Below are positions 43,401 to 52,310 of a DNA stretch of 64,000 bases, in pieces (positions within the stretch are counted from its first letter, which is position 1; each line of letters opens with the position of its first letter). The notes below the pieces were generated by a model. That model made no database searches. It was given only the letters and a program-made list of their open reading frames with translations, and was not told the DNA's origin. Both the position numbers and the translations under genes were made by a program. The stretch is from Marinithermofilum abyssi (GTDB lineage: Bacteria; Bacillota; Bacilli; Thermoactinomycetales; DSM-45169): assembly GCF_014641195.1 (NCBI RefSeq), contig NZ_BMHQ01000001.1, positions 25,199 to 89,198 on the forward strand, written 5' to 3'.

Positions 43401-45137
43401 CTACAAAGCCTCTACCTTTTCCGTCTTCAGACACATTGCTTCCTCAAACAGATGAATGCTCGGTATATTCCCCGAACCGATGCTGTACACTTCAGGGCGG
43501 AAGTTTCGGTCTACCACGTATTCCGCCAGCTTCACCAATCGGCGGGAGCCCGTCTCACGGTAACTCCATTGGGCTTCCTCCAGCAAATGCGCCGCACTGT
43601 ACACATCGATCAACCGATCGGTGAAATGGCGAGCATACGCATTTTGCACCATCGGGTTCGCCACTAAGAGATAACCGGCATCCAGGTGCACTTCTTTTGC
43701 TTCCTGACGCACGACCCCCACCGCATCCTGGAGCTCGGGCAGCTTCACCGCATCCAGCGTCTCCTGGATATCCCGAAACAGTACGCTGTCCGCCCGGCCT
43801 TTGGCCTGCACCTCTTTGCCCAGGAGTTTCAACACTTCCAGCCCCATAATATTGGAAGTCCCTTCCCAGACCGTATTGACTTGGGCATCCCGCAGCAGGC
43901 GCGGCGTCACATACTCCTCGATATACCCGTTGCCGCCGTGAAGTTCCAACGCCTCTTTGGCATGCTTCACCGCTTGTTCGGTCGTCCGATACTTGCTCAT
44001 GGCCAGAAGCAGACGCAGACGAATCTCCTCGTCGGGGTTCCCCTCCCCGGTCGTGTGGCAGCGATCCATCGCCAGCAGCATCTGAGCGGTCATTGCCCAC
44101 CCCGCCTCAATATCTGCCGTCATATTGAGCAGGGTTTCCCGCACCATGGGATACTGCTGTACCACTTGCCCAAAGGCTTTGCGCTTCGCTGTGTAGACCG
44201 CAGCCTCCCAGAAAGCCCTGCGGGAAATCGCCAACGCTCCCGTAGCTGTACACATCCGGGAGATATTCAACGCCTCTGCCATGTACTTGAACCCTTTTCC
44301 CGGCTCCCCGATCAAGTAACCCACGGCTTCCTTCAACTCCAGTTCGCCGCTGGCCACCGCCCGAACGCCCAGCTTGTCTTTGAGGCGGCGGATGGTCACC
44401 CGGTTGCGCTCCCCGTTTTCCAGCACCCGCGGCACCAAAAACAGCCCCAGTCCCCGAGTCCCCGGCTCCTCATTCACCCGGGCCAAGGTAATAGCAATCC
44501 CGGCGTCACAATTGCTGGCAAACCATTTTTCCCCTGTCAGGAGGTAATGGTCCCCCTTCTGAACCGCCCGGGTCTCCGTCGCCCCAACATCGGAACCGCC
44601 CTGGATCTCCGTGAGGAAGGTGGCTCCCTGCTCCAGGGTCCGGCGATCCATACTGGCCAGCTTGGGCAAATACTTGGCCTTTTGTTCTTCAGAGCCAAAC
44701 TTCTCCAGTACGAAGGCAACCGACATGGTCAGTGTCACTGGACAGGTAAAACCCACTTCCGTCATCGACATCAGCGTATGCAGCAGCTGGGTATAGAAAA
44801 AGGGAATTTTGCGCGGTACGTCCTTCCGGTAACGCCACCCGACCACGCCTGACTCGAAGCCTTCCCCTACCGTCGCCAAATACCCTTCGTTGTACCAGAT
44901 CTCGTTAATCTCTTCCCCGCTTCGGTTGTAACGAATTAGCCTGGGCTGTCCTTCCCGGTCGGTATGCCGCGCCCGCCGCTCCATCGGTCCGGAAGCGTAC
45001 TCCCCCATCTGGATCAGGCGTTCTTCGCCCCACTCCCGCAAGTCCCCCAGATACCGGTTCACCATATGCCGCAAGGTCCAATCTTCCGTATACCAGTTCA
45101 GATCTGTTCCATCTTCCAACCGGCTGTAATCGATCAC
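43401..45137 (-). CDS. Acyl-CoA dehydrogenase (long, AidB-like)
   Basis: 578 residues, longer than the usual 380-400. The FAD-binding core includes GATFLTEIQGGSDVGATET, GEKWFASNCDAGIAITLARV, RVLENGERNRVTIRRLKDKLG and LHGGNGYIEEYVTPRLLRDAQVNTVWEGTSN. The 100-residue N-terminal extension and a C-terminal helical region match AidB/ACAD11-like dehydrogenases. It should oxidise an acyl-CoA at the alpha-beta bond with transfer to ETF. No beta-oxidation genes are adjacent, so the substrate is open. Confidence 0.9.
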   Translation of the reverse strand: MIDYSRLEDGTDLNWYTEDWTLRHMVNRYLGDLREWGEERLIQMGEYASGPMERRARHTDREGQPRLIRYNRSGEEINEIWYNEGYLATVGEGFESGVVGWRYRKDVPRKIPFFYTQLLHTLMSMTEVGFTCPVTLTMSVAFVLEKFGSEEQKAKYLPKLASMDRRTLEQGATFLTEIQGGSDVGATETRAVQKGDHYLLTGEKWFASNCDAGIAITLARVNEEPGTRGLGLFLVPRVLENGERNRVTIRRLKDKLGVRAVASGELELKEAVGYLIGEPGKGFKYMAEALNISRMCTATGALAISRRAFWEAAVYTAKRKAFGQVVQQYPMVRETLLNMTADIEAGWAMTAQMLLAMDRCHTTGEGNPDEEIRLRLLLAMSKYRTTEQAVKHAKEALELHGGNGYIEEYVTPRLLRDAQVNTVWEGTSNIMGLEVLKLLGKEVQAKGRADSVLFRDIQETLDAVKLPELQDAVGVVRQEAKEVHLDAGYLLVANPMVQNAYARHFTDRLIDVYSAAHLLEEAQWSYRETGSRRLVKLAEYVVDRNFRPEVYSIGSGNIPSIHLFEEAMCLKTEKVEAL

Positions 45138-45213
45138 TGAGCAGGCCCCTTTCTGAATGAGTAGTCAATTTTCATTGTAAATCCAATTTTCCGAATAAAA
45201 AAGTGGTAAAAAG

Positions 45214-45243
45214 AAACACCCTTCGCCTGTGAAAGGGTGTTTT
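45214..45243 (-). terminator. Terminator of the first tRNA-Ala gene
   Basis: AAACACCCTTT-CACAGGCG-AAGGGTGTTT (minus strand) followed by CTTTTT, immediately after the encoded CCA. Confidence 0.85.
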
Positions 45244-45245
45244 GG

Positions 45246-45321
45246 TGGTGGAGCATAGCGGGTTCGAACCGCTGACCTCTACACTGCCAGTGTAGCGCTC
45301 TCCCAGCTGAGCTAATGCCCC
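45246..45321 (-). tRNA. tRNA-Ala(GGC), copy 1
   Basis: 76 bases with encoded CCA. Acceptor GGGGCAT/ATGCTCC, D-arm AGCTCAGCTGGGAGAGC, anticodon stem CTACA/TGTAG around the loop CTGGCAG (anticodon GGC), and T-loop TTCGAAC. It has its own sigma-A promoter (TTGCAA, 17 bp, TATAAT at 45356-45384) and its own terminator. Confidence 0.97.
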
Positions 45322-45355
45322 ACGTTTTGATGCATTTGGTTTTACACAGGAATAT

Positions 45356-45384
45356 ATTATAGCGGATGAGACCGAATATTGCAA
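45356..45384 (-). promoter_or_regulatory. Promoter of tRNA-Ala copy 1
   Basis: TTGCAA (45379-45384), 17 bp, TATAAT (45356-45361) on the minus strand, 35 bp before the tRNA. Confidence 0.85.
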
Positions 45385-45439
45385 GAAGCTTTTTTGATTT
45401 TATTATGCAAAACCGCTACAATCTCATGCCCTGCTTGGG

Positions 45440-45620
45440 ATTGTGACGGTTTCGGACGGGGGAGGTTCAGGGAGGACGCCTTTCATCCCACGATTATAAT
45501 ACCCCAAGGGCACTTCCTATGGGCGCCTTGGGCTTTCAACCGACGCTTTCTGTAAGGATTCTCCGGCCATCTCTATCCGTAGTACTTCAATGCCGTCGGC
45601 AATGACACCCCTTCCCACAG
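45440..45620 (-). mobile_element. Remnant of an IS605-type tnpB 3' end
   Basis: On the minus strand about 34 codons are open before a stop at 45517-45519: GVIADGIEVLRIEMAGESLQ, then KASVESPRRP. This resembles the low-complexity C-termini of TnpB proteins. After the stop, GCCCTTGGGGTATTATAATC and GTGGGATGAAAGGCG look like right-end hairpin sequence. No catalytic domain is left. It separates the two identical-specificity tRNA genes. Moderate confidence; I recognise the style rather than a defined member. Confidence 0.4.
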
Positions 45621-45770
45621 GAATGAATTTTTATCTCCCCATTTTTAGTCAGATATTCATGGTCATTTTTCGCATAAAATAACCGCCCCCCCTGTTCGCG
45701 AAGGAGCCGGTCCGTAAGGCGAGTTTGCGTCAGTCCCGGAAACCCAATGTCCTTTAGATTGTGGTATCAC

Positions 45771-45800
45771 AAAACCCTTCGGATTTTCCGAAGGGTTCTT
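45771..45800 (-). terminator. Terminator of the second tRNA-Ala gene
   Basis: AACCCTTCGGA-AAA-TCCGAAGGGTTTT on the minus strand, directly after the tRNA. Confidence 0.85.
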
Positions 45801-45803
45801 CAA

Positions 45804-45879
45804 TGGTGGAGCATAGCGGGCTCGAACCGCTGACCTCTACACTGCCAGTGTAGCGCTCTCCCAGCTGAGCTAATGCCCC
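45804..45879 (-). tRNA. tRNA-Ala(GGC), copy 2
   Basis: Identical to copy 1 except one T-loop base (TTCGAGC instead of TTCGAAC); 76 bases, anticodon GGC, CCA encoded. Own promoter (TTGACA, 17 bp, TAAACT, 45926-45954) and own terminator. The flanks differ from copy 1, so it is a separately controlled duplicate. Confidence 0.96.
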
Positions 45880-45925
45880 ATATATCGCCTATCTGATTGT
45901 GCCGCTCATCGCGGCGACAAGATAT

Positions 45926-45954
45926 AGTTTAACCAAGCCTGCCGGATCTGTCAA
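45926..45954 (-). promoter_or_regulatory. Promoter of tRNA-Ala copy 2
   Basis: TTGACA (45949-45954), 17 bp, TAAACT (45926-45931) on the minus strand. Confidence 0.8.
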
Positions 45955-46069
45955 GGGGAAAAAGCGATTTCGTTTAACTCTCGCAAAAGTCGGTATAAAG
46001 AAGTCGTCCTCTGTATTTAAAACAGCCCGTACAGCCATTCTCCCGTAAGGGACTCGCCGGTCGACCTCC

Positions 46070-47131
46070 TCATCTTTGCATGCGGACTTGGGGAATGGGA
46101 AACAAATACTGATGCCAGGGCAATTTTTCCGCCAGCTTCACACCGGACACGCTCAATGCCAGAAACAAGCCATACGTAAAGCCAAAGGTGCCCGGCTGCC
46201 AAAGGGCGTGGGTCATATCCCGGATGATCAGCATAATCCACAGCGGATGCGTCAGATAGATTCCCATAGAGCACTGTCCGATGACCAAACCAGCCCGATA
46301 CACTCCCGGCAGCCGCTCCAACACGGGAAACCAAGCTACCATAGCCAGACAGAGAACCGGCACGGCCACCAAATTAACCCATCGTTCCGACGGCGCTACG
46401 CCAAAGGTAAAGGTCTCCCAGACCGCTTCCACGATAAACAACATCGCCAATATCAGCATCGCCGCCCGCTGCTCCCGGCACCATGCCCGAATCCGGTCCC
46501 ATCCAAAGGCCAGAAAACCGCCGAAGACAAAGTAAAAGATCCAATGGAACAAGAAGGCTTTGTCATGGATCAGGTAGCTGTTCGACCCGAGCAGGTCCCC
46601 CACCCAATCCCCGGCAAACCAGGCATTGATCACAAAGGCCGCCAACACTCCCGCCAACCAGGAGCGAAAACCCTTCAGCAGCCGCTGCAACAGCGGAAAC
46701 ACCAGATAAAACTGCAGTACCACCGACATGAACCACAAATGATAGAACCCTTTTCCCATGTACAGATACTGCACGACAAAGGACTTAAACCCTTTGGCAA
46801 TCTGTACATCAAAAACGGTTACCTGGATAGCCAGATACACTCCCGTCCACAGCACAAAGGGGATGAGCACCTTCACCGTGCGGGAATAAAAGAACCGTTT
46901 CCACTCAAACCTCCGCCGCTGATGAAACAGCAAAAACCCGCTGATCACAGCAAACATCGGCGTCCCAAACCGGCTGAGCTGGTTCAACATCAGTGTGCTC
47001 CAATGATGACTTTCCCCGTGGACATAATAAAATCCCGCCGATACATGAACCATCAAGATCATCAGACAAGCCCACGCCCGCAGGAAGTGCACTTCGTAAA
47101 TATAATTGGAATATTTTGTATTTTCTTTCAT
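46070..47131 (-). CDS. Membrane acyltransferase, acyltransferase-3 family
   Basis: 353 residues with about ten membrane helices. VHFLRAWACLMILMVHVSAG (about 14-33) contains the family's catalytic His after helix 1, and FGTPMFAVISGFLLF the conserved second loop. These enzymes O-acetylate or succinylate surface polysaccharides, peptidoglycan or membrane sugars. No extracellular SGNH domain is fused, and no polymer-synthesis genes are adjacent, so the acceptor is unknown. Monocistronic. Confidence 0.88.
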   Translation of the reverse strand: MKENTKYSNYIYEVHFLRAWACLMILMVHVSAGFYYVHGESHHWSTLMLNQLSRFGTPMFAVISGFLLFHQRRRFEWKRFFYSRTVKVLIPFVLWTGVYLAIQVTVFDVQIAKGFKSFVVQYLYMGKGFYHLWFMSVVLQFYLVFPLLQRLLKGFRSWLAGVLAAFVINAWFAGDWVGDLLGSNSYLIHDKAFLFHWIFYFVFGGFLAFGWDRIRAWCREQRAAMLILAMLFIVEAVWETFTFGVAPSERWVNLVAVPVLCLAMVAWFPVLERLPGVYRAGLVIGQCSMGIYLTHPLWIMLIIRDMTHALWQPGTFGFTYGLFLALSVSGVKLAEKLPWHQYLFPIPQVRMQR

Positions 47132-47520
47132 ATGGAAACACCCATTCCTATTATAACGAAAACCGCCCGAAGTTTCTCCCTCCGGAGATTAAAGTTTTGG
47201 TTAAGAGTTTGTGTAGAAAATGCATCTTGTTGATTATCCAGGACTCCCAAGATGGGATAAACTCCTTTATTAATCATCTCAGTCCCACCGCACCAAGTTC
47301 TCGGAGTGGATCCCTTCCATGATCATGCGCACATTGTACTTTGTTTCTACTCCGGATAATCACTTTTAAACTAGACAAGATCACTTGATATACCTATGAT
47401 CCCCTGCGCGGTTCTGGTCCGAGTAGGTGTACCGAAGCTGTTTACCTGTTACCTCTTCTGACATCTGGATCGCTCAAAAAAAGCTACACATCCGTGCAGC
47501 TTTCCGTATGCTGATGGATT
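47132..47520. other. Intergenic stretch between acyltransferase and MFS genes
   Basis: About 390 bases without a supportable gene. Just before the MFS stop, AAAAAAAGCTACAC and GTGCAGCTTT (about 47474-47502) can form the MFS gene's terminator on the minus strand. Confidence 0.5.
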
Positions 47521-48753
47521 TTACGGGGCTTCCGGCATCGTAGGTACCTCTTTTACGGCCTGACGGTACAGCGGCAGGATGAAGGTCAAACCGATAATAA
47601 ACAACAGCGCCGCCACTTCAAACAGGGCCACGATAGAGAATAGTTTTTTCAGAGCTCCGGCCACCGTCATCATCAGCACCATCGCTCCGGTAAAGAGCGG
47701 GCTGAGAATTCCGTTCACCCGTCCAACGAAGGACTCTTTGGTATGCTGCAGCACCATGGTGTTAATACCAACATGGATGAACGGCATGACCAAGCCCATG
47801 ACAAACTGGGCGATCAAGGTGAGCCACGGGAGGGTAGAGATCCCGGAGACGGACATGCCCAGTGCGCTGACCAGCATCCCCAACATCAGCATCTTTTGAG
47901 GGGCGATGGCTTTGGAAATACCCATCGCCACCACACCACCCAAAACCATGCCCAGACCGTTGGCTGCCATAAACCATTGCAGAAACTCTTTTGGCGAGGC
48001 CAGCCTTTCTGTCACCAAAAAGATGTTCAGCGGCTGGATGATGCCGATGGCCAGCCCGGCGCTGACAAAGCACGCTCCAAGCAAGGTCAACTCCCGCTTC
48101 GACAGGACATACCGGATGCCGTCCGCCATTTCCTGGCGCAACGTCGTTTTTTTCTTATCTCCCTTCAGTTCCCTATCCGGCGGCAAAAAGTACAGCATGG
48201 CCGCCGACAGCAAAAACGCAACCCCCGTCACCCCGATTGCCGCATCAATCCCGAAGCTCTGGTAGACAAAGGTTCCGAGTACCGGTCCCAATACCATGAA
48301 CAGGGCAAAGGTGGTTTGATACATCGACATCCCCATCTGAATCTGATCCGCCGGTACATGCATTTTAAACAGTTTCATTCCGGATGGCTGGGAAAACTGG
48401 GACAAAATCGAGGAAAACAGCGTCGCGAAGAATACCGCTTTCCATGAAAAAAACAGAAGGGTAACCAGCACCGCAAAGATCGATGCGGCACTCAGCAGAT
48501 CCGCTCCGATCATGGTCCGCTTGGGACGCCACCGATCCGCAAAGGTCCCCCCGATAAACGAAAAGATAAAAATCGGGGCAAATTCGGCCACGGAGATCAT
48601 CGATACCGCAAAGGGATCCCCATCGGTCTTCTCCATCACAAACAACAGGATGGAAAAGTTGCGAACCCAGATCCCGACTTGCAAAAACAACGCGGACAGT
48701 AGAATCGCCCGGATCACTCGGTTGCGAAACAGATTCGACAGACTGGATGACAT
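47521..48753 (-). CDS. MFS exporter
   Basis: 410 residues, about twelve membrane helices. The N-terminal half has the loop GGTFADRWRPKRTM between helices 2 and 3, the signature of the enterobactin-exporter/macrolide-efflux-like MFS_3 subgroup; the central cytoplasmic loop is LPPDRELKGDKKKTTL. It likely exports a drug or small metabolite by proton exchange. Start behind GTAGGGAGGAATCC. An attenuator-like hairpin in the leader suggests drug- or translation-dependent control. Confidence 0.88.
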   Translation of the reverse strand: MSSSLSNLFRNRVIRAILLSALFLQVGIWVRNFSILLFVMEKTDGDPFAVSMISVAEFAPIFIFSFIGGTFADRWRPKRTMIGADLLSAASIFAVLVTLLFFSWKAVFFATLFSSILSQFSQPSGMKLFKMHVPADQIQMGMSMYQTTFALFMVLGPVLGTFVYQSFGIDAAIGVTGVAFLLSAAMLYFLPPDRELKGDKKKTTLRQEMADGIRYVLSKRELTLLGACFVSAGLAIGIIQPLNIFLVTERLASPKEFLQWFMAANGLGMVLGGVVAMGISKAIAPQKMLMLGMLVSALGMSVSGISTLPWLTLIAQFVMGLVMPFIHVGINTMVLQHTKESFVGRVNGILSPLFTGAMVLMMTVAGALKKLFSIVALFEVAALLFIIGLTFILPLYRQAVKEVPTMPEAP

Positions 48754-48814
48754 ATGGATTCCTCCCTACTCCATCAAAATTACCAACTCTCTAGGAAAAG
48801 TAACCCTCTCCATG

Positions 48815-48975
48815 CAAAAAGCCGCGGATGCAGATGCACCCACGGCGAACAGGCTGGTCCCTATTTTCTGCAGGGAAAGAATCCGTATGAACGGGTTGTA
48901 TAGCCCTCCACCATGGGTCTGCTTTTTCAGGGCATGTGAAATTACCCCGACTGCTTACCAGCAGGGTCTGCATTC
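48815..48975 (-). promoter_or_regulatory. Leader with attenuator-like terminator upstream of the MFS gene
   Basis: About 65 bp before the MFS start, GCCGTGG and CCGCGGC (48821-48846, minus strand) form a seven-base stem followed by five T: a terminator inside the leader. Upstream is a short frame starting near 48973 (MQTLLVSSRGNFT...). The layout is that of a regulated leader; no T-box or known riboswitch core is seen. Confidence 0.45.
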
Positions 48976-49105
48976 CAACTCTCTTTGCTTGGAGAGATCT
49001 TAGAATACAAACAATGTGCCCATGTTGGAGGTTGATACCACCTTTCCCGAAATGAAGTTGCTACTATTTTAACTGGATGAATCAACCGTTGTCAATTCAT
49101 ACCAG

Positions 49106-49440
49106 CTAATTTGTGCCCACTTTTTTTAGCAAAACCGATGGTCGATGGTGAATTCGGATCTCATTTTCAAATGGGTCCTTGGTCAACACGGTTTCTGCTT
49201 TGGTTTCGACCGGGGCACCGATTTTTCGCAGCCGTTCCGCCACTCGTTCCAGCTCATCAGGGCCCGTTACATGGATGACGAAGTAACGTAGCCCAGCGGA
49301 GCCAGGAGGCGGCGGTGAAGCTCCAACGCCTGCCCACGTGTTCAAACCGATGTGATGATGATAGCCTCCGGCGGACACAAACAAGGCGCCGTTCCACCGA
49401 ATGGTCGGCTCAAAACCCAAACCGGCACATTGACACTCCC
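49106..49440 (-). pseudogene. VOC dioxygenase (CatE-like), 5' half lost to an IS end
   Basis: The last 110 codons are an intact second VOC module: LGFEPTIRWNGALFVSAGGY, HHHIGLNTWAGVGAS and GPDELERVAERLRKIGAPVE, where the His in GYHHHIG is the metal ligand of extradiol-type CatE proteins. Codons before position 49440 belong to an IS605-type right end (GTGGGAGTGTCAA), so roughly 170 N-terminal residues are missing. Reading continues through the IS end without a stop, but no functional enzyme is expected. Confidence 0.75.
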
Positions 49441-49524
49441 ACGCCTGTGGGATTCTTGGTTCTTCCTGCCGGCTCTTGCCGTACAGTCCCCAAGCTGACA
49501 CCGTGTGTCCCACGGCCTAAAACG
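49430..49524 (-). mobile_element. IS605-type right end following the truncated tnpB
   Basis: The minus strand reads ACCAAGAATCCCACAGGCGT, then GGGAGTGTCAA: the subterminal hairpin of IS605-family right ends, immediately after the tnpB stop and a 60-base omega-RNA-like region. It forms the junction with the VOC gene. Confidence 0.65.
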
Positions 49525-50117
49525 TTATCCTGCGGGATTTAATCCTTCCTTGAGGATGTTTTTCGCCGCATTGAGATCCCGGTCGTGGTGAATACCGCAT
49601 GCGGGACAGGTCCACTCCCGCACGTTCAGCTTTTTCACCTCTTTGTTTCGGAATCCGCATTGCGAACACAGCTGGCTGGACGGGAACGTCTTCCCGACGA
49701 GGCGGATCCTTCGCCCGTACCAGAAGGCTTTGTATTCCAGCATGGACCGGAACTCGGACCACGCCGACTCCGAAATGCCGCGGGCCAGCCGGCGGTTCTT
49801 CACCATATTCCGCACTTGCAAGTCTTCCAGGCATACCGTTTGATTTTCACGGATGAGCCGAGTCGAAAGCTGTGCGGGAAATCCTGCCGACCGTTGCGGA
49901 TCTTCTCATAGAGCCGGGCCACTTTTAATCGGGCTTTGTTACGGTTTTGGCTGCCCTTTCGTCTCCGGGACAGAATCCGCTGCCAACGGATCAACTGTTT
50001 CTCGTACTTCCGGTGATGTTTGGGGTTGGGAATCACTTCTCCAGTGGAGAGAATCGCAAAATGTTTCAATCCCAGGTCGATGCCCACGGCTTTGGAAAAA
50101 ACGACCCCAAACTCCAA
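49525..50117 (-). pseudogene. tnpB: tnpB, truncated and frameshifted
   Basis: Two overlapping frames give the C-terminal half of TnpB. The first has the RuvC-I motif AVGIDLGLKHFAIL and a basic stretch KYEKQLIRWQRILSRRRKG; the frame changes near 49880, after which [13 protein letters not shown] (RuvC-II Glu) and the zinc finger [25 protein letters not shown] with [12 protein letters not shown] (RuvC-III Asp) follow. The first 150-170 residues are missing. TnpB is the RNA-guided nuclease of IS200/IS605 elements; this copy is dead. It decays next to its right end at 49430. Confidence 0.88.
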
Positions 50118-50130
50118 ATACCCCTTCGAA

Positions 50131-50168
50131 TAATGAGATGACAGGCTCGTCAGCCTGATCTCATCTCA
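50131..50168. repeat. Imperfect palindrome before the surface-protein gene
   Basis: TGAGATGACAGGCT and AGCCTGATCTCATCTCA form a bulged 14-bp stem around CGTC. It lies between the broken tnpB and the ribosome site of the surface-protein gene. It may be a remnant left end of the IS, or an operator or terminator. Confidence 0.5.
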
Positions 50169-50181
50169 AGGGGGAACCGAG

Positions 50182-51423
50182 TTGAAACGCACGGTCCGCA
50201 TTCTTTCCATATCATGGCTGCTGGTATTTGCCATGATGCTCCTGCTGTCCCCGGTCCAGGCCTTCGCTGAGATAACAGCCACCGAAGGGCAATCCACCCA
50301 GGATCCGGAACAACAGACGGTAACCGAACCGGAGACGGAATCCTCTGAACAGCAAAGCACCGCTCCCGCTGCAAACACCATTGAGCCAGCTGCTCAACCA
50401 TCTGCCGGTGAAGCTCCACAACCTGCCGCGGAGCCGACAGAACCGGCAACTGAATCGGGAACACCTACAGACAACGGAGCGCAACCGGCTGAACAGCAAC
50501 CGGCTGCACCGGCAAAAGAAGCGGCTCCTGCTCCTGACCGGCGGCCTCATCCTGAGAAGCTGAACGTCACTGCTAAACAGGAGATGGACGAAGAAATGGG
50601 TCTGCCCCTGCTCACCGTCGATGCGCAAATGCCCGGAGCCAAAAAGAAAGACAAAATCGAGGGAAAATGGATTTTCAAACTGAAAGATGCAGAAACCGGA
50701 GAGATTGTTGATAAGGTCTCCTTTCGAAGCGATAGTAGCGCAGAATCCGTATCTTTCCCGATCTTCGAAAGCGGTACATACCAAGGGATTGCCCAATTCA
50801 CGGGGACCTATAACGGTGAGAAGATCGATATCCGAGGTCGGTCGGATCAAGTTGATGTAGAAGTGGAAGACGAGGAAACCTTTGAACCGAAACACGAAGT
50901 AAAGCATGAATACAAAAACGGCAAACACACCGTGACTGCTTTCATTCTGGAAGGCGAAGAAGTAACGGGTATGTGGGTAGCTGCGATCCTGGATGAAGAA
51001 GGCGTACCCTTAACCGAGCCGCAATTCTCCGATCCGGAGATGGATGGGCACACGTTCACTGCCGAATTTGCGGATCGATTGGAGCCTGGCCGCTATTCCG
51101 CCGCCGTCTATTTCTATGGAGAAGTGGACGGTCAACTGGCGGAGTTTGATGATGCGGTGGAGTTCGAAGTCCCCGGCACCCAACCCGGTGATGGTGGCCA
51201 ACCCAACGATGACCCCGGATACTCGGAACAAAAACCGAGCGATGACGAGCTAACCATCCAAAAGCCTGTCCAAACAGAGAAACCCCAACAAGCCACGGAT
51301 CAAGTACAAAACGGCGGTTCCCTGCCCATAACGGCTGTCCCCTATCCCCTGGGAATGATGATGGGTGCAGCCCTGCTTCTACTTGGTGCAGCAGTCTGGA
51401 GCTTCCGCCCGCAAAAGGGGTAA
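50182..51423 (+). CDS. Surface protein with GxW-type modules and LPxTG-like end
   Basis: 413 residues from TTG behind CAAGGGGG. Signal peptide MKRTVRILSISWLLVFAMML... (to QAFA, about 30), a Gln/Pro/Thr/Glu-rich stalk (about 35-125) and two modules starting EGKWIFKLKD and TGMWVAAILD, each ending in an AQFTGTYNGEK- or AVYFYGEVDGQ-like strand. The C-terminus, GSLPITAVPYPLGMMMG plus a hydrophobic helix and RPQKG, resembles a sortase signal with LPITA in place of LPxTG. It is a paralogue of the proteins at 38584 and 56758; its signal peptide is nearly that of 56758. Wall attachment is likely but sortase recognition of LPITA is not certain. Confidence 0.75.
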   Translation: MKRTVRILSISWLLVFAMMLLLSPVQAFAEITATEGQSTQDPEQQTVTEPETESSEQQSTAPAANTIEPAAQPSAGEAPQPAAEPTEPATESGTPTDNGAQPAEQQPAAPAKEAAPAPDRRPHPEKLNVTAKQEMDEEMGLPLLTVDAQMPGAKKKDKIEGKWIFKLKDAETGEIVDKVSFRSDSSAESVSFPIFESGTYQGIAQFTGTYNGEKIDIRGRSDQVDVEVEDEETFEPKHEVKHEYKNGKHTVTAFILEGEEVTGMWVAAILDEEGVPLTEPQFSDPEMDGHTFTAEFADRLEPGRYSAAVYFYGEVDGQLAEFDDAVEFEVPGTQPGDGGQPNDDPGYSEQKPSDDELTIQKPVQTEKPQQATDQVQNGGSLPITAVPYPLGMMMGAALLLLGAAVWSFRPQKG

Positions 51424-51505
51424 AGGGATCAGAACCAAACCGGCAGGCGATGCCGGAAAAGGATTCGTACGCGGGCAATTCAACGGAGATGATTATTTCC
51501 AAAAA

Positions 51506-51547
51506 AAATAAAGGAACTTTCCAGTTATGGAGGTTCCTTTATTTTTA
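51506..51547. terminator. Bidirectional terminator
   Basis: AAATAAAGGAACTTT and AGGTTCCTTTATTT form a long A/T-rich stem that can end both the surface-protein gene and the convergent gene at 51545. Confidence 0.85.
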
Positions 51548-52015
51548 TTCAAACTTTATTGAAAATGAAACCCTTCCTAATTCTGTTATTTTGGGTTCTT
51601 CATATGAAATGATGTCAATGATGTGGTTTAAACAAACCAGTTGATAATGAACAAAATGTTGATCAGCATATATATCTTCTGCAATTGTCCCTAATGTAAT
51701 AAAATCTAAGTATCTTGACTTCGTATAAATTCTGAATACATCACCCTCAAAAACTTCATATTCGTCCAAGACAGTAAAAGACTCATTTATAACGTTATAA
51801 GAAACATATGATTCAAAATCCAATTGAATGATTGGCAATCCCTCATCAACTTCAATGGGAAATCCCATCATTACTCGTTCCCCTACCTCAATAGCCTCGC
51901 TTTCATTACCAACTACACATCTATCAATAAGTACCCTTAATGAATTTTCTTCGGGTTCCATCAATTCATGTAAAGAGATATAACCTTTCCATTTCATCAG
52001 GTCTCTGTATTCCAT
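51545..52015 (-). CDS. Hypothetical protein, immunity-like composition
   Basis: 156 residues: acidic, strand-rich, no Cys pairs or membrane helices (MEYRDLMKWKGYISLHELME at the start; ISYEEPKITELGRVSFSI at the end). I do not recognise the family. The A/T-rich coding sequence differs from its neighbours, suggesting transfer. The general look (small, acidic, single gene) is shared with immunity proteins of polymorphic toxins, but no toxin is adjacent, so this is only a suggestion. Confidence 0.6.
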   Translation of the reverse strand: MEYRDLMKWKGYISLHELMEPEENSLRVLIDRCVVGNESEAIEVGERVMMGFPIEVDEGLPIIQLDFESYVSYNVINESFTVLDEYEVFEGDVFRIYTKSRYLDFITLGTIAEDIYADQHFVHYQLVCLNHIIDIISYEEPKITELGRVSFSIKFE

Positions 52016-52310
52016 TGGTTATCACCCTTTTCCGGTACGTTTGTACTTATACCATAAGCATCTAACTCCTCCACCTTCAACTATTGAGAACGTAACCTCC
52101 AGGAGTGAGACAGGAACATTTGCGAAGTCTTGCATGAAGAATATAGAGTGAACCTGCTCGCACAGTTTATAAACCTCACAAAGTCGTGTATCGTAAAATC
52201 CAAACCGGATAGGGAAGGATCCCCTTCTTGCGCCTTCCATGGGCCACGAGCGGCTAAACATATATCATCCGGCCGCGCCGAATTGGCAGGAGGCTGACAA
52301 CGATCCCCAA
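52016..52310. other. Intergenic stretch
   Basis: No gene is supported. It precedes the hypothetical gene at 51545 and should contain its promoter; it ends at the terminator of the small zinc-ribbon gene. Confidence 0.4.

Noticed and set aside
43555-44852. Long frames on both strands across the acyl-CoA dehydrogenase gene
   Set aside because: They are open because of GC-rich codon bias; the minus-strand dehydrogenase frame has all family motifs.
48800-49100. T-box upstream of the MFS gene
   Set aside because: No specifier loop or AGGGTGGNACCGCG-type antiterminator is present; only a simple terminator hairpin was found.
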